Below, one piece after another: positions 1-10,347 of a stretch of DNA of 64,000 nt. Under the pieces are notes generated by a model. The model worked only from the letters and a program-made list of their open reading frames with translations, made no database searches and was not told where the DNA came from. Origin of the DNA: Clonostachys chloroleuca (lineage: Eukaryota; Ascomycota; Sordariomycetes; Hypocreales; Bionectriaceae); assembly GCA_037952775.1 (NCBI GenBank), contig JBANAY010000004.1:8184001-8248000 (forward strand). The letters are read 5' to 3'. The position numbers and the translations under genes are program-made. Within the stretch, counting starts at the first letter, position 1; each line of letters begins with the position of its first letter.

Positions 1-1
1 G

Positions 2-1909
2 CGTTATCATGGTCGTCCTATTAACGCGAGCTACGATATTCTTCAATCTATTCTGACTACTGTACGAATAAATGATATTGCGGCATTCCACAACCGACTG
101 TTTCGACTGACTGCTTCTCCTAGATCGGACCAATATTCCCCATGGTGTTTGCTTTCATCGTTAGTCGGTTTTTGTATCACGCCGCTCGCTACCGACTGGA
201 GAATGGCGCTTCACTTGGGGCACTGGAACAGTTAATGGAGTCGAACGGTTGGCTCCGCAGTCGCAACACATTTTGAACTCCGTGCGTTTAACATCCTTGG
301 CTTTTTGATACTCTTCGTTTGGATATTTTCTCCAGTTGGGGGACAGTCATTCCTCCGTGTCCTCGATATGACTTATCCACCAGCCAACACATCTTTGTTC
401 TATATAAACACACTGAAGAGTCCCTTTATTATCGACAATGCTACTTTCACAGATTCGTCCTTCGTATCTGCCTTCTATTCAAGCCATTCTGGCCGACCTG
501 GACCGAGCGATCTGTGGGCAACGTCAAGATTCCGCTTCTACATGTTGACATCACGTCTGATATTTGGCATAAAGTCGACCATGACACGGCGAGGTATTCT
601 GCCTTCATTGGACTGCCGATAGGTAACGTATCAATTGGGAACAGCACGTTTTATCTCGAGTCAAATTACTTGCAACTGAATTGTTGTCACGTCACGAGCC
701 ACAGACTGAATAAGAGCACGCACTCGTATTCAGAAGCCGAAACTCCCATTAGCGAACTGAAACTACCTGAGAATCCTAGAAAATGGCCTCATTTCAAGGA
801 TAAGAATCGAACCTTCCCGTCAACGGAAGGAGGAAAGGAAGTAGTAAATGGGTCTTGGTACGGGTCTCAACACCCTGGATCTAAAGAAGTGAAGTGGATT
901 ATTGCGATTAATCGGTTTGTTGATAAGTTTTGGTTCACTGCATTCGAAACGAGGCATTACGCGGACCCATACAAGCTTGATCTGTACTGGTTCCCTAGCA
1001 TGGCTGTTTTCGAGAACGAAACGGCAATTGAGGCCGGTCCAACATATCTGCTGTTCCAGGCAAGACGAAACGTTACGATTCATTATTATGAGCCTTACAA
1101 GGTTGAGCGCGTCGCTGTTGATGTTCAGAAAGCAAAATGCCTGGTTCTTCAGAAGTACGTGGAATCCCGTGTCGCTTGCTCTCGAGCGACTCACAAATCG
1201 ACACCAGACTGCCGATTGGAGTCACAACGCCCATCGCAGAAGCAGCACCTGCCAGAAAACCTTTCTTTTCTCTCACATCCACCAGTGTTTGGATTTCTTT
1301 CAAAAAAATCTACCTCCGATACTTCAGACCTACGGCGAGTTTGACCCAGGTCTTTGGAGTATCTCTGATCAGCTAGAAGCTCTCGATGGACCCAATGTGC
1401 CGGACTTCACCAATATTTCGGCATCACAGTTGAGTCGTGGGCTGACCAGGATGATCAACTCCTATTTACTGGTACATCAGGCGGACACGTACCTGCTACC
1501 ACGGGAATTAAACAATATTTCGCTGCGTGATCTTCAAGATAAGTACCTGACTAAGGATTGGAGCCTAGTGTAAGCCGAGACAACTCATCTTACTAGGGTA
1601 TTCTCTGTCTCCTGGCCCTGGATGATTGCATGATTTGCTTCGTGTGGTGTTCTAGCTATGTGCGGAATCATAGGAATCATTTTGGTGCACCTTGGAAATA
1701 GCCCAGAAATACTAGGATTTGTATCTGCCATCGTAAGGGACTCCCGATATATCAAGATTCCTACCGATATTGATCAGATGAATGGGGAAGATCTCTCAAA
1801 GTTACTGAAGAACGAGCGACTGAGTTATGGATACACAAGTTCTGAGAGCAGGAGAGTACCGCAAATGGGGATTGGACGGGAAACAGAAATCACAAAGATC
1901 GAGGTATAA
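2..1909 (+). pseudogene. Broken large fungal polytopic membrane protein (5' end outside window)
   Basis: Conceptual translation gives a long protein resembling the large fungal membrane proteins of unknown function that have N-terminal membrane helices, a glycosylated outer domain and one helix near the C-terminus. Pieces in order: an N-terminal stretch in frame 2 (from base 2), a helix ending in SPVGGQSFLRVL (about 290-365), a DLW/GNVKIP junction near 520, an outer domain with many Asn-X-Thr/Ser sites in frame 1 (about 525-1290), then frame 2 again with a terminal helix around 1637-1710. It is broken by in-frame stops at 230-232, 1571-1573 and 1631-1633, a lost base in a G run near 519-521, and another frame change near the A7 run at about 1302. 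Two or more stops cannot be explained by introns I can see. The start lies left of the window. Family placement rests on remembered motifs; no function is known for it. Confidence 0.7.
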
Positions 1910-2571
1910 TGATTTTGGAATCCATTTTTCAATCGCAAACCGGCGACCTGTTGCTATAGAGATCTTGGCAATCTATATGCTAGATACACTGTTACGGATG
2001 CTGAATAGGCTGTGGCATACCATTTGAACCTGGCGAATACAGTGACGAGATAATTGGCTTCTAGCGACAGGCTTATCCAGCGTTCTCTAACCATTGCTCG
2101 GTAGCGTTTGAGGCTTGTTGGTTGACTTTGTTGCCACGATATGGCGGCTGCATTGATCACCCTCCTGGGGCCATGATTGTGCAATATAAAAATGGTATCC
2201 TAAACTAGGCTCGGCCATAATTCTCAATAGATCCAAGACACATATCCAAAATACAACTCGTGTGCTCCGCCACATTACCCAGAACTTATACCGTGGACAG
2301 CGCGACTGGGGAGAATGAGGCTAATTGGGCTGGAGGGCATTGCCGCCCCTCTTTTGGACGATGTTTCGGCTGCCCGACTTCATCCCCTCAGTCAAACCCA
2401 CAAACCTATTAATTACAGTCCAACCTTCTGCACCTACACGCTGCGACTTCCTTCTTTTATCTCATCGCCGTTCTTATAATCGCCGTCCCTCTTGCCTTAC
2501 TATACCCCCCCCCCTCCCCCAAAACCAAGCGCACCTTTCGCTATCCAATTGCATCCTATCACTCCATTAGA
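1910..2571. other. Intergenic, no gene seen
   Basis: No credible coding sequence. The last 110 bases before the next start codon are strongly pyrimidine rich, with a C10 run at 2505-2514, and look like the leader of the following gene. Confidence 0.6.
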
Positions 2572-3507
2572 ATGGCGCCAAATCTGCAGCTTGGCCCCTC
2601 ACAGGCTTCACCTTCTGAGACAGCCATGTTCAATCTTTTGAAGGCGAACCTCGAGTTTCCGGCCGGCTCAACGGTGAAGGCTAAGAAGCTTGTCGACGAC
2701 ATAATCTTCATTTACACATCGACTGAGGATAGCCCTTATTGCTCCTGGCAGCTCTGGCCTATGGTCGTCGCTCTCGCTGCATGCATTCCGCCCGACCACG
2801 AATGGCAGACCAGTCTCGTAGAGGCGCTGCACCTTCTCCGTCAGTTGGATGACTCTGTCGCAAAAGATGATAGTAAAGTAGGCATTTCCAAAGCTGATGT
2901 CCCTATGCCCCTTGCGAAAATTGACAAGTTCCTGCCGCAAATAGGAGCCATTCAACAGACTACCAGACCTCCTCATGACGATTACAGAGTACTGGCATGG
3001 ATTTCACAGTATGCTCACAATCACCACCACTCCCAAAATAGATATTAATGCCGCTCTCTCTAGATATTTTTACCATAGAGGACAGTGACCCTCTTGATCC
3101 TGGTCAGCTTGAACAGCTCGCGAGATGGAAGAGTGTAAACTCGTTCCTTGCTAGAGTTACTACAGATGATTATGTTGAGCTGCTAAACTCAGGAATCGAC
3201 CAAGTGGCCATAGCACTCGAACTGGAGCCTGTCAAACAGAGCCTGTGGCAGCGTGCTACATTTGGGTAGCAACCGAATGGATCACTCGTTGTGGAAGCAT
3301 TATTTTCAAGCTATTGCAAGGAAAGTCCAAGATATCCTATGATCTTAAAGGCACTGGAAATCTTTGCAAGGATATCCCCCCCAGAGCACTCAGAGATGGG
3401 AGTTCTGGAAAGAGCGGCTAGCGGAGTTGGAAGGGGATACTCTCATAATGTCACGGATTCGAGAAACCATCGAGTTAATGAATGAGATCCAAAGCAATAA
3501 ACAATAG
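2572..3507 (+). pseudogene. DUF3632-type protein gene with two frameshifts
   Basis: Resembles the fungal DUF3632 family of soluble proteins of unknown function. ATG at 2572 opens a 146-residue exon; an intron (GTATGC at 3009 to CAG at 3085) restores phase. Family-like segments follow: ARWKSVNSFLARVTT, then AACYIWVATEWITRCG, then RWEFWKERLAELEGD near the C-terminus, ending at TAG 3505-3507. The three lie in different frames. The first shift coincides with a 14-base tandem duplication (GAGCCTGT at 3225 and again at 3239); dropping one copy puts the reading frame straight through. The second lies in a C7 run at 3376-3382. No plausible introns bridge either shift. It is probably a recent pseudogene, or partly an assembly error at the C run. 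The family assignment is from motif memory. Confidence 0.6.
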
Positions 3508-4232
3508 GAGGAGTAAAATTGGTCGTATTTCTAGAGTAGCGAACCTGAAGTTAAGTCACTTGTCTGATTGGGAGAATAGAGCAGGAGCGAAGGGTGTACA
3601 TAAACATAATGCGAGTTCTTTCTGGTGTTTGAGAGGCCGTCGGTACCACGTGACGTTCATGTTGGTTAAATCCAGGGCGTGACCGTTCAAGTAAGCGTGT
3701 TTTCTAGGGGCATGCAACGAGGTGGCTAGTGCTCGTTACCGTCTACTGGAACCTGGGGAGTTGAATAGTGTAGTACCCTACTCCGTGCATGGGGATAGCT
3801 ACTGATCCGGGCCCAGATCCGTTTTGGGAGCCACAGGAATTCGGTGTGAGCGGAGGCATGTCTTCGGCAGTCGTCTGAATATCCGATTGGTAAAACTGCT
3901 CCGGAAGCTCAGCCTCGTAGAGTCAGAGATTGCTGAAATGGGTATTAGGGCACAAGGAAGTAAGAAATCTTAAGATAGCGCGGGGAAATGCATACATATG
4001 TTGCTCTCCAATTTCAACCGTGGCTTACACCATCGAGGCTAGTCACTCTTGGCACTCGGCTGGACCAAGGGGTTGCCACTATACCCGAGCAGAGAATCCA
4101 GGGTCGGATATGCCATATCAGACGGTGAGTGTAACTACTGAATTAAAAGTAGCTTTCATGCTTCAATATAAGATCGAGTTTCCAGGCTCTTTGTGTCTAA
4201 ATAAACTTGACAAACGTTTTTCAATCCTGCTT
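3508..4232. other. Intergenic, no gene seen
   Basis: Short overlapping open frames only, without codon bias, splice signals or a recognisable motif. It separates two decayed genes and may itself be decayed sequence. Confidence 0.5.
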
Positions 4233-4824
4233 TCAGCTTCCTGACTCTTGCTTTTCCATTTCTCCAGCAAAAGCCACACAGAGCAATGGATATGTCTTCC
4301 AAATACTTCCAACGTAGCGACTGATATCGGCATCTTTGATTGGCAACAGCGCTGCCACCGTCGGTAGGACCAAGCCCCACAGAACGGCCGGAATGATTGA
4401 CTGTGCAATCTCCGGCTTAACATGTCTGTTTTTGGTCGAGCTGGTGGAGGAAAGGACAGACGACAGAGAGAACAAAGGGAGCACCGAGCCCGGCCCGACG
4501 AGAGTGTATATGAGTGAGTAGGCCCGAGTGCTGTTTCCCGTTAGTAACTACGCCGTGCTGTCATGATGCGGAAGGGCTTCAAACCAAGAGAGAGGGTTGA
4601 GGGCATTTCCATGTCGGGAGCCCTCGATGAGCCAAGTAGAGAGAGTCGGGATCAGGCTTGTGACTTGATAAATCATATAAATGGAACTATCGCCCTCTCC
4701 CCGCTGGATGAGCGGCTTCACTAGCTGCCTATGGCCTCTCAATGCAGCCGCCTGGAGAAGAGTGCGAGAATGACTCGCGTCTATGCTAATATTGGCGCCT
4801 TTCCTAAGCAGGAGCCTCGCAATC
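4233..4824 (-). pseudogene. Chimeric remnant: ankyrin repeat joined to a membrane-protein fragment
   Basis: Read on the reverse strand, 4824 to about 4690 encodes one and a half ankyrin repeats (ARLLLRKGANISID, then AAALRGHRQLVKPLIQRG). The same frame runs straight into a different family: STWLIEGSRHGNALNPLS, typical of small multi-helix fungal membrane proteins often found in secondary-metabolism loci. A possible intron (GTTTGA donor, TACTAAC branch, CAG acceptor, about 4512-4568) then leads in phase to a second hydrophobic piece (IIPAVLWGLVLPTVAALLP) ending at the stop at 4233. There is no start codon and both parents are incomplete, so this reads as a rearrangement scar. The ankyrin part is secure; the membrane family is a resemblance only. 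Confidence 0.5.
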
Positions 4825-5657
4825 TATTCATTCACTCTTTCTGAAACTGCTTCCAAAGCTTTTTATGGCTGACATCTCATTTCATAGCCCAGCGTCCAGC
4901 TGGCATACAATCAAAATGAAAGTAGAAACCATTCGGTCTAAGCACCCTTGAGCCAGACAAAGATAGCAGGAGTGAGGTACTGGAATGCGGCTAAAGATAA
5001 CCGGCTGAAGGCAATATAAAATTGCTACATATCTTTCCGGCTTGAGCGGCTGTCTGCATATCTTTCTTCACGGTATCGAAAGGACTGCCCAGTTTGGTCA
5101 ACCGTACCAGTGGTGTACAGTAGAGTAAGCGGATTCATGGCGACGATTGAGTTCGCGGCAGCCTCAGAAGTCGCAGAGGAATTTTGTCCACACAGTCAAG
5201 ATTATTTCAGAAGCCGAGGCGCACGATGATTGTCTCGTAGCTCAAAGGGGTTTTGCGGGTCGTCTGGGGAATCATCTGTTTGTTTATTACGCCTGGGAGA
5301 ACGGACCTCAGAGGGTCAGTGGCTACGGTCACAAGTAGCGGCAGCCCCTGATCTACGCCGTTGTATTGGTGCCTCGATTGGATACTCACACAATTTGCAC
5401 GTCTGGGCGCCCATACCCCATTATATACCCAACTTGGTGGGTCTAGGTAGATACGAAATGAAATGTGAGTCCTTATACTGCTGCCTAGCAATCCTTCGTG
5501 TGACTCTCCTGATTGAGATCCCACGTCTGAGTCACCGGAAGGTCCCCAATGATTACAAGTTGTTTCTAACTGCGACGGTGGTCCCAACCCCTATTTCTTA
5601 TTTGTTATTCCTAATTTCTCATTCTTGACTGTTCCTATAACCAACTTATCAGTCATC
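4825..5657. other. Intergenic and upstream region of the ankyrin gene
   Basis: No convincing coding sequence on either strand. The final 60 bases are T/C rich and lead into the ankyrin start codon, consistent with a 5' untranslated region. Confidence 0.5.
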
Positions 5658-7445
5658 ATGATGGAGCAAGTTGATCCCGAGGCTCGAAACAAAGTATTCT
5701 CCGTCCTACGCAATAACGAAATTGACGCTTTGAAATCCTTACTTGCAGAGTCGCCCTACCTTGCGAACGTCCGCTCCTTCTCAGGCACCGCCCTTGCGGT
5801 CGCCGTCTGTCACGGTAATCCTAAGGCTGTCCAGGTTCTTCTCGATGCAGGTGCCAGCCCTCTCGGAGATGAAACCTTTGGAAATACGTTTCTGTCCACG
5901 CTCGAGCTGGCTGCTGCGTACGGAAGTCTAGAGACCATGCGGCTTCTTCTAGTACGACTCAAGGCTACGTCGCCCACTGGGGTTGTGATCTGGGGCTGTG
6001 ACGAGCTTAAACTAATACAACGAGCCATGTCAGTGGCCGCCGCCTCTGGTCATGTTGCTATCCTTGTCCAATTCCTCGATACGTTTGATTGCAGTGATGA
6101 AGCGATCGAGGGGAGCTTCCTAGCTGCCGTGGGGAGATGGGAGGTGGAGGCAGTCGAGTTACTTCTCCAGAGACCACGGACGTCATGGAGGAATAAGGAA
6201 CTATTTACTAAAGCTTTTCGCCAGGCCATGAGGCCCAAATATCTGCGCATCGATGAGGAAAGGAGCGGTGTCTTGTACCACGATACTGACTGGGATAAGC
6301 ATTACCGCCTTGTCACTCGGCTGCTTGACGAGACTGACATTGACGTGCATCAGCCCGAACACGGCCATTTTCTTAGCCAGGCGCTTGATGGACTTGAGAT
6401 GCAGGGTGCACTAAGAGCCCTTCTCGATACGGGTATAGACCCCAATACTCGCTTTGAAAACGGCTGTACGCCTCTGCACCTGCTCGCCTCCCCAAAGGAC
6501 ATGTATGAGATAACGAAAAAGGACGGAGAGGAGATGCATGAGCTGGGCATCCGTGTCCTACGAGAAAAGGGCGCCTCCATTACCATCGAGAACAACGAGG
6601 GTGAGACACCATCACACTGGGCCGCTGAATTGGCGGAAACTGCCACGTTCACTCGTTACTATTTGCCAGCCGATGATAGGCACCTCTTATCAACAAATCA
6701 ATATGGTGAGACCCTGCTTCATTTCGCCGCGGCTGGAGGCAAGCATAAGACTGTGGAGTTCCTGGTGTCGTGTGGAAAATTCGATGTCAATGCCACCAAC
6801 AGCACTTCTTGGACCCCCCTCCTTTGCGCCCTAGTGCCCAACGACCGCGCCTGCAAAACTGAGATCGAGGCTGTGAAGACTGCACGACTATTGCTTACTC
6901 ATGGAGCCGACCCAAGGGCCGTAACCGCTGAGGGATTAACTGTCTTGCATCTTATTGGCAGCCACTGGGATCTTAGCGAACAAGGACCCGAGGACAGCGA
7001 TGAAGATAACGATTACAACGACAACGGAAAGAGACAGAAAGCTTGGTCAACGGCTTTTGAAGGTGATAGTAGCGCCGCGACCCTCGCAAAAGAGTTCTTT
7101 CTAGGACACTTGGGCCTACCGTCTGTCCAGAGCCCTGCCACGTTCCCTTCCATATCGCCGCTCGGCAGCCAATATGATGTCTGGGGAGGGCGACTCTACC
7201 GATTATTACACGTTTTGAACGAGGAGACGCCGTCATCGAATGACATTCACATCGTAAAAAACAGATCGCCTCTCCACTTTGCAGCCGAATGTGGGGCATC
7301 AGGCGTGGCAAAGGTTCTTAAGGACTTGGGCGGAGCAGATAATGAGGCCAAGGATACCGATGGGAAGACCCCTTGGGACCTCGCTCATGAACGTTCGTTG
7401 ATATTTGGGAGAGCGTGGGAGGCAACGAAAAAAGCAGTTCAGTAG
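5658..7445 (+). CDS. Ankyrin-repeat protein, single exon
   Basis: A 595-residue intronless protein made largely of ankyrin repeats, which serve as protein-protein interaction scaffolds. Clear repeats: TALAVAVCHGNPKAVQVLLDAG (about residues 42-65), SLETMRLLL (about 90), HVAILVQFLD (about 130), CTPLHLLAS (about 270), ETLLHFAAAGGKHKTVEFLV (about 350), RLLLTHGADPRAV (about 415) and RSPLHFAAECGASGVAKVL (about 535). An acidic insert (about residues 450-470) breaks the array. No signal peptide, membrane segment or other domain is visible. The first ATG of the frame is 5658, followed directly by a second ATG at 5661; either may be used. Its partner and pathway cannot be told from sequence. A stray reverse-strand ankyrin remnant lies 0.8 kb upstream. 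Confidence 0.85.
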   Translation: MMEQVDPEARNKVFSVLRNNEIDALKSLLAESPYLANVRSFSGTALAVAVCHGNPKAVQVLLDAGASPLGDETFGNTFLSTLELAAAYGSLETMRLLLVRLKATSPTGVVIWGCDELKLIQRAMSVAAASGHVAILVQFLDTFDCSDEAIEGSFLAAVGRWEVEAVELLLQRPRTSWRNKELFTKAFRQAMRPKYLRIDEERSGVLYHDTDWDKHYRLVTRLLDETDIDVHQPEHGHFLSQALDGLEMQGALRALLDTGIDPNTRFENGCTPLHLLASPKDMYEITKKDGEEMHELGIRVLREKGASITIENNEGETPSHWAAELAETATFTRYYLPADDRHLLSTNQYGETLLHFAAAGGKHKTVEFLVSCGKFDVNATNSTSWTPLLCALVPNDRACKTEIEAVKTARLLLTHGADPRAVTAEGLTVLHLIGSHWDLSEQGPEDSDEDNDYNDNGKRQKAWSTAFEGDSSAATLAKEFFLGHLGLPSVQSPATFPSISPLGSQYDVWGGRLYRLLHVLNEETPSSNDIHIVKNRSPLHFAAECGASGVAKVLKDLGGADNEAKDTDGKTPWDLAHERSLIFGRAWEATKKAVQ

Positions 7446-8186
7446 ATAGGTCTTGTCCACTTTATGAAGGAATATCACCTTGAGCGAGCCCAATTCGATT
7501 TGGGAAATGCCAGCATTGCCACTCCTATAACCTGTTTGACTTACCCCGCCGGCCCAATTACATCAAGCTGATAGGCCATTGGACCACAAACCAGGACCTC
7601 CCGGAGCGTCCAGACTATATGATGTCTCTCTATGCGGACTTGTGGGTATTGCAAGTAATCCATATGGAGATTGAACGGTGAACAACGGCGAACGAATCTA
7701 TGATTCAGGAAATAAATAAAAACCTGCACGCCATCAGCGTGAGTAAGTTTACGGTCGCAATCAACCCTAAATTGCAGGCAGCATCCTGCTGGCTAGACAA
7801 TCGGCATAACGAACATGAGTATAAGAGACCGACTTTTGCCACTCCTTTAGATGAAAGCCAAACGCTCATTTTGATCTCAATTGTCTATCAGTGCGTGCGA
7901 CAAAAAAGAGAAAGGTGTACCTGGAGGAACAGACGTATTACATAGACACATACTGCTGATTTGCAGTCATCGACGACGTAATTAGCACATGTACAGCGTA
8001 TGTTCTGACAGTGGTCTGCAGAGCAGCACCTGTGAGACGGAGAGGGGAGGAGAGACAAAAGGCCCAGCGTCAGGTTGGTCGACCAGACCCGTAGAAGACG
8101 CTAAGCGCACGAAGTGAACCAACCGCACTTATGCCCGACTCTTTGGCCGTGTCGGCCTAGTAGCCTACGTTAGAGGGCCATGTACT
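7446..8186. other. Intergenic, no gene seen
   Basis: Only short open frames lacking ATG context or codon bias. Nothing recognised. Confidence 0.5.
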
Positions 8187-9050
8187 GTGAGGGCGTGGTG
8201 ACAGGCTGTAGTGCTGCGCTGACGACACAGGATACAGGCTCGCCTACGAGGCAGTATATGGCAGGCTATAGAGGTGATTGTTGCAAAACCCCAAAATCCG
8301 CCGCGTGAGTGTCAAATAGGCTAGCGGCATGGACTTTCTGCCCCGCAGTACATTGCTCCATGTACCTCAGCGTTACTGTTTCAAGGGCAGCATGCTGAGC
8401 GACCTTCGCTCTGCTCGTCTTAGTATAGCTGCTGTCCGGGATTTCATGACCATGGTAAACGAGAACTGTTTGGTGGGAGAAAACAAGAAAAAAGGTGTCT
8501 CTCAATCGAATCCACCTAAAAAATATCAAACAATTTGTAAAGACCGAGCTTGGGGTATTGCGTTGTGCGTTTTAGTGTGCTAGCCAGCTCCATGTAGACT
8601 GCTGCCCTCATTTGAAATCTTGCTGCTACAAGCGGAGGCGTATGGTGGCACATTAGGCACGGTCCGACAATGGTCGAAAACTCAAAATCGCAAATTTCCA
8701 TCGCCCTCGAATATAGAGCCATAGCCCCTGTAGCCCGCTACAAGATACAGGGCTCTAGCCACTATAGCTCACTATAACCTGTAATTTTTCCAGCAGGCTA
8801 CAGTGGCTCCAGCATCTAGCTTCATAGCAAGCTATATCAACACCCGCGAGCCTCCTACTAGATGCAGGGCTGTAGCTACTATCGCCCTCTATATTAAAAT
8901 TAAAGAAGGCTGCAGCCAATATAGCCCTGTGCAAAAGACAGGTCTGCGGCTGCTGTAGCTTGTTGTGTGGCCCGTTGCACGAGTGAGGGCTGCAGCTGTT
9001 AGAGCTCGCTATGTTATAGTGGGTTATAGTGGGCGAGGTGCACACACTAT
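8187..9050. repeat. Cluster of short degenerate GGCTRTAG / GCTATAG-like motifs
   Basis: Variants of an 8-12 base word (GGCTGTAG, GGCTATAG, GGCTACAG, GGCTGCAG and inverse forms such as CTATAGC) recur at about 8206, 8264, 8720-8800, 8800-8870 and 8905-9035, often preceded by AGG or CAGG. They occur in both orientations with irregular spacing, so this is not a clean tandem array; it could be a decayed satellite or mobile-element remnant. The middle section (about 8290-8700) has few copies. Confidence 0.4.
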
Positions 9051-9239
9051 GTCACTTGTGTGAGACCGGCTCTACGGGTTCATCCACCTACGATCAGCGG
9101 AAAAGAAATTGAGACTGCCTCTTCCTCGGACTCACCTCGGCGCGGACTCAATGGCTTTTGCTTTGGTAGATTTCGTCTTGAATTGGTAGACTTAAAGCCA
9201 TCTGACCACTACGTGTAGTCGGGAATTTCCTTGAGCCAG

Positions 9240-9480
9240 CTTCTGATCAGCTGGGAAGCCTGCCTCCTTTATAGATATATAGAATCAGAAGGGTATAGAT
9301 TTATCAGATCTACTAGATACAAGGCTGATAATATATCTTATTAGATTATTTTCTTTCTAGAGTCTAAGGATTCAGATAAATTTAAATAACCTTAGAAATG
9401 TAATAGCTTTTATTATAGATCTTTATAGACTGCGTTATGTTGGGAAGATTGCCCTTAGGTAGGATAGTATCAAGGTAGGA
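9240..9480. other. AT-rich, TAGAT-rich low-complexity stretch
   Basis: A run dominated by ATATAGA, TAGAT and TTATTAGAT words, much richer in A+T than its flanks. Such islands in moulds often come from repeat-induced mutation of transposons, but no transposon frame survives here, so origin is inferred only. Confidence 0.35.
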
Positions 9481-9970
9481 GGCGCTTAATATCATTCTAT
9501 TGAATACTGTTGATATGTGGTGGTACACCCTACTAAGTTTGTTTCACCCTTGTCGAAGCCTTTTTGGCCTATTAACTACCTGAATTTGGGCTCATTCAAA
9601 ATACAAGCACGAGACGACTGAATAAACAAACGACTTCATGGAATAAGCCACCGCCGCTTACATTGAAACCAACGAGAGACAACGCTTCATTGACGCCCAC
9701 GCTGATTTACCTGCTGTATTTTTGCTTCACTCATTTGTTGTGTGTCTCGTCCTTAACTCTCCGGCCTAGCATTTGCACACCTTTGGTTCACTATATCTTA
9801 TAGGTAGTCTAAAAAGTGATTATGATTCAAACCTGGAACATGCAATTTAGGAAGTTCCAGATAAGCTGCTCTATCAAGCCGCTCCCCTAATAAGTGTGAA
9901 ATACACCTGTTTGCAGCACTTTAGTTTCATATTCACGTGTGTATATATGAATGTATCCGGCAAGGTAAAA

Positions 9971-10123
9971 TTAACAGGTGCAGCGGTGAGGAAAGCCCAT
10001 TCCGAGGGCGATCATGCCAAAAATAGCAAACCCGAAGAAGGTGCAGGAGATCAGCGCAGCGATAATCCATGCCAGGAAGCTGAAGCAGCCAAAGCAGATC
10101 ATCGTTCGATCTTCTCGATCCAT
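9971..10123 (-). CDS. Possible 50-residue membrane protein
   Basis: Reverse-strand ATG at 10123 to TAA at 9971. The product starts with a charged DREDR stretch and is then almost entirely hydrophobic (FLAWIIAALIS, then FFGFAIFGMIALGMGF), enough for one long or two short membrane spans, with a Cys-rich tail. Codons are strongly C-ending (TTC, ATC, CTC, GGC), unlike the surrounding AT-rich DNA, which argues for a real gene. A TATAAAT box sits about 220 bases upstream (10341-10347) and the intervening leader holds a short upstream reading frame. It matches no family I can name. It could instead be the last exon of a gene whose upstream exon I have not found. Confidence 0.4.
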   Translation of the reverse strand: MDREDRTMICFGCFSFLAWIIAALISCTFFGFAIFGMIALGMGFPHRCTC

Positions 10124-10340
10124 ATTGAAGAGACTTCGTGAAATGCTCGAGGTTCAATTACTCGCAAAAAGCGTGGTGCGGGGTTTGATGATCAATATAG
10201 CGAAATCCGTGGCGAGGCAGACGGAGAGATGAAGCTTTTGGTCGGTTGGCCGGATGAAATAGTCGGGATGGAATTCTCGATGCCGCTTGATGAGAGGTGC
10301 ATGAGAAAAGGGTAGAACATGGTGGAGGAATTGGGATGAC

Positions 10341-10347
10341 ATTTATA
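10341..10347 (-). promoter_or_regulatory. TATA box for the small reverse ORF
   Basis: TATAAAT on the reverse strand, upstream of the possible 50-residue membrane protein, followed by a pyrimidine-rich leader. Confidence 0.3.

Noticed and set aside
9301..9309. SreA-type GATA element (reverse orientation)
   Set aside because: It lies in an AT-rich, gene-free stretch, so it is more likely a chance match. The same applies to 29240-29248, about 720 bases upstream of the carboxypeptidase gene.
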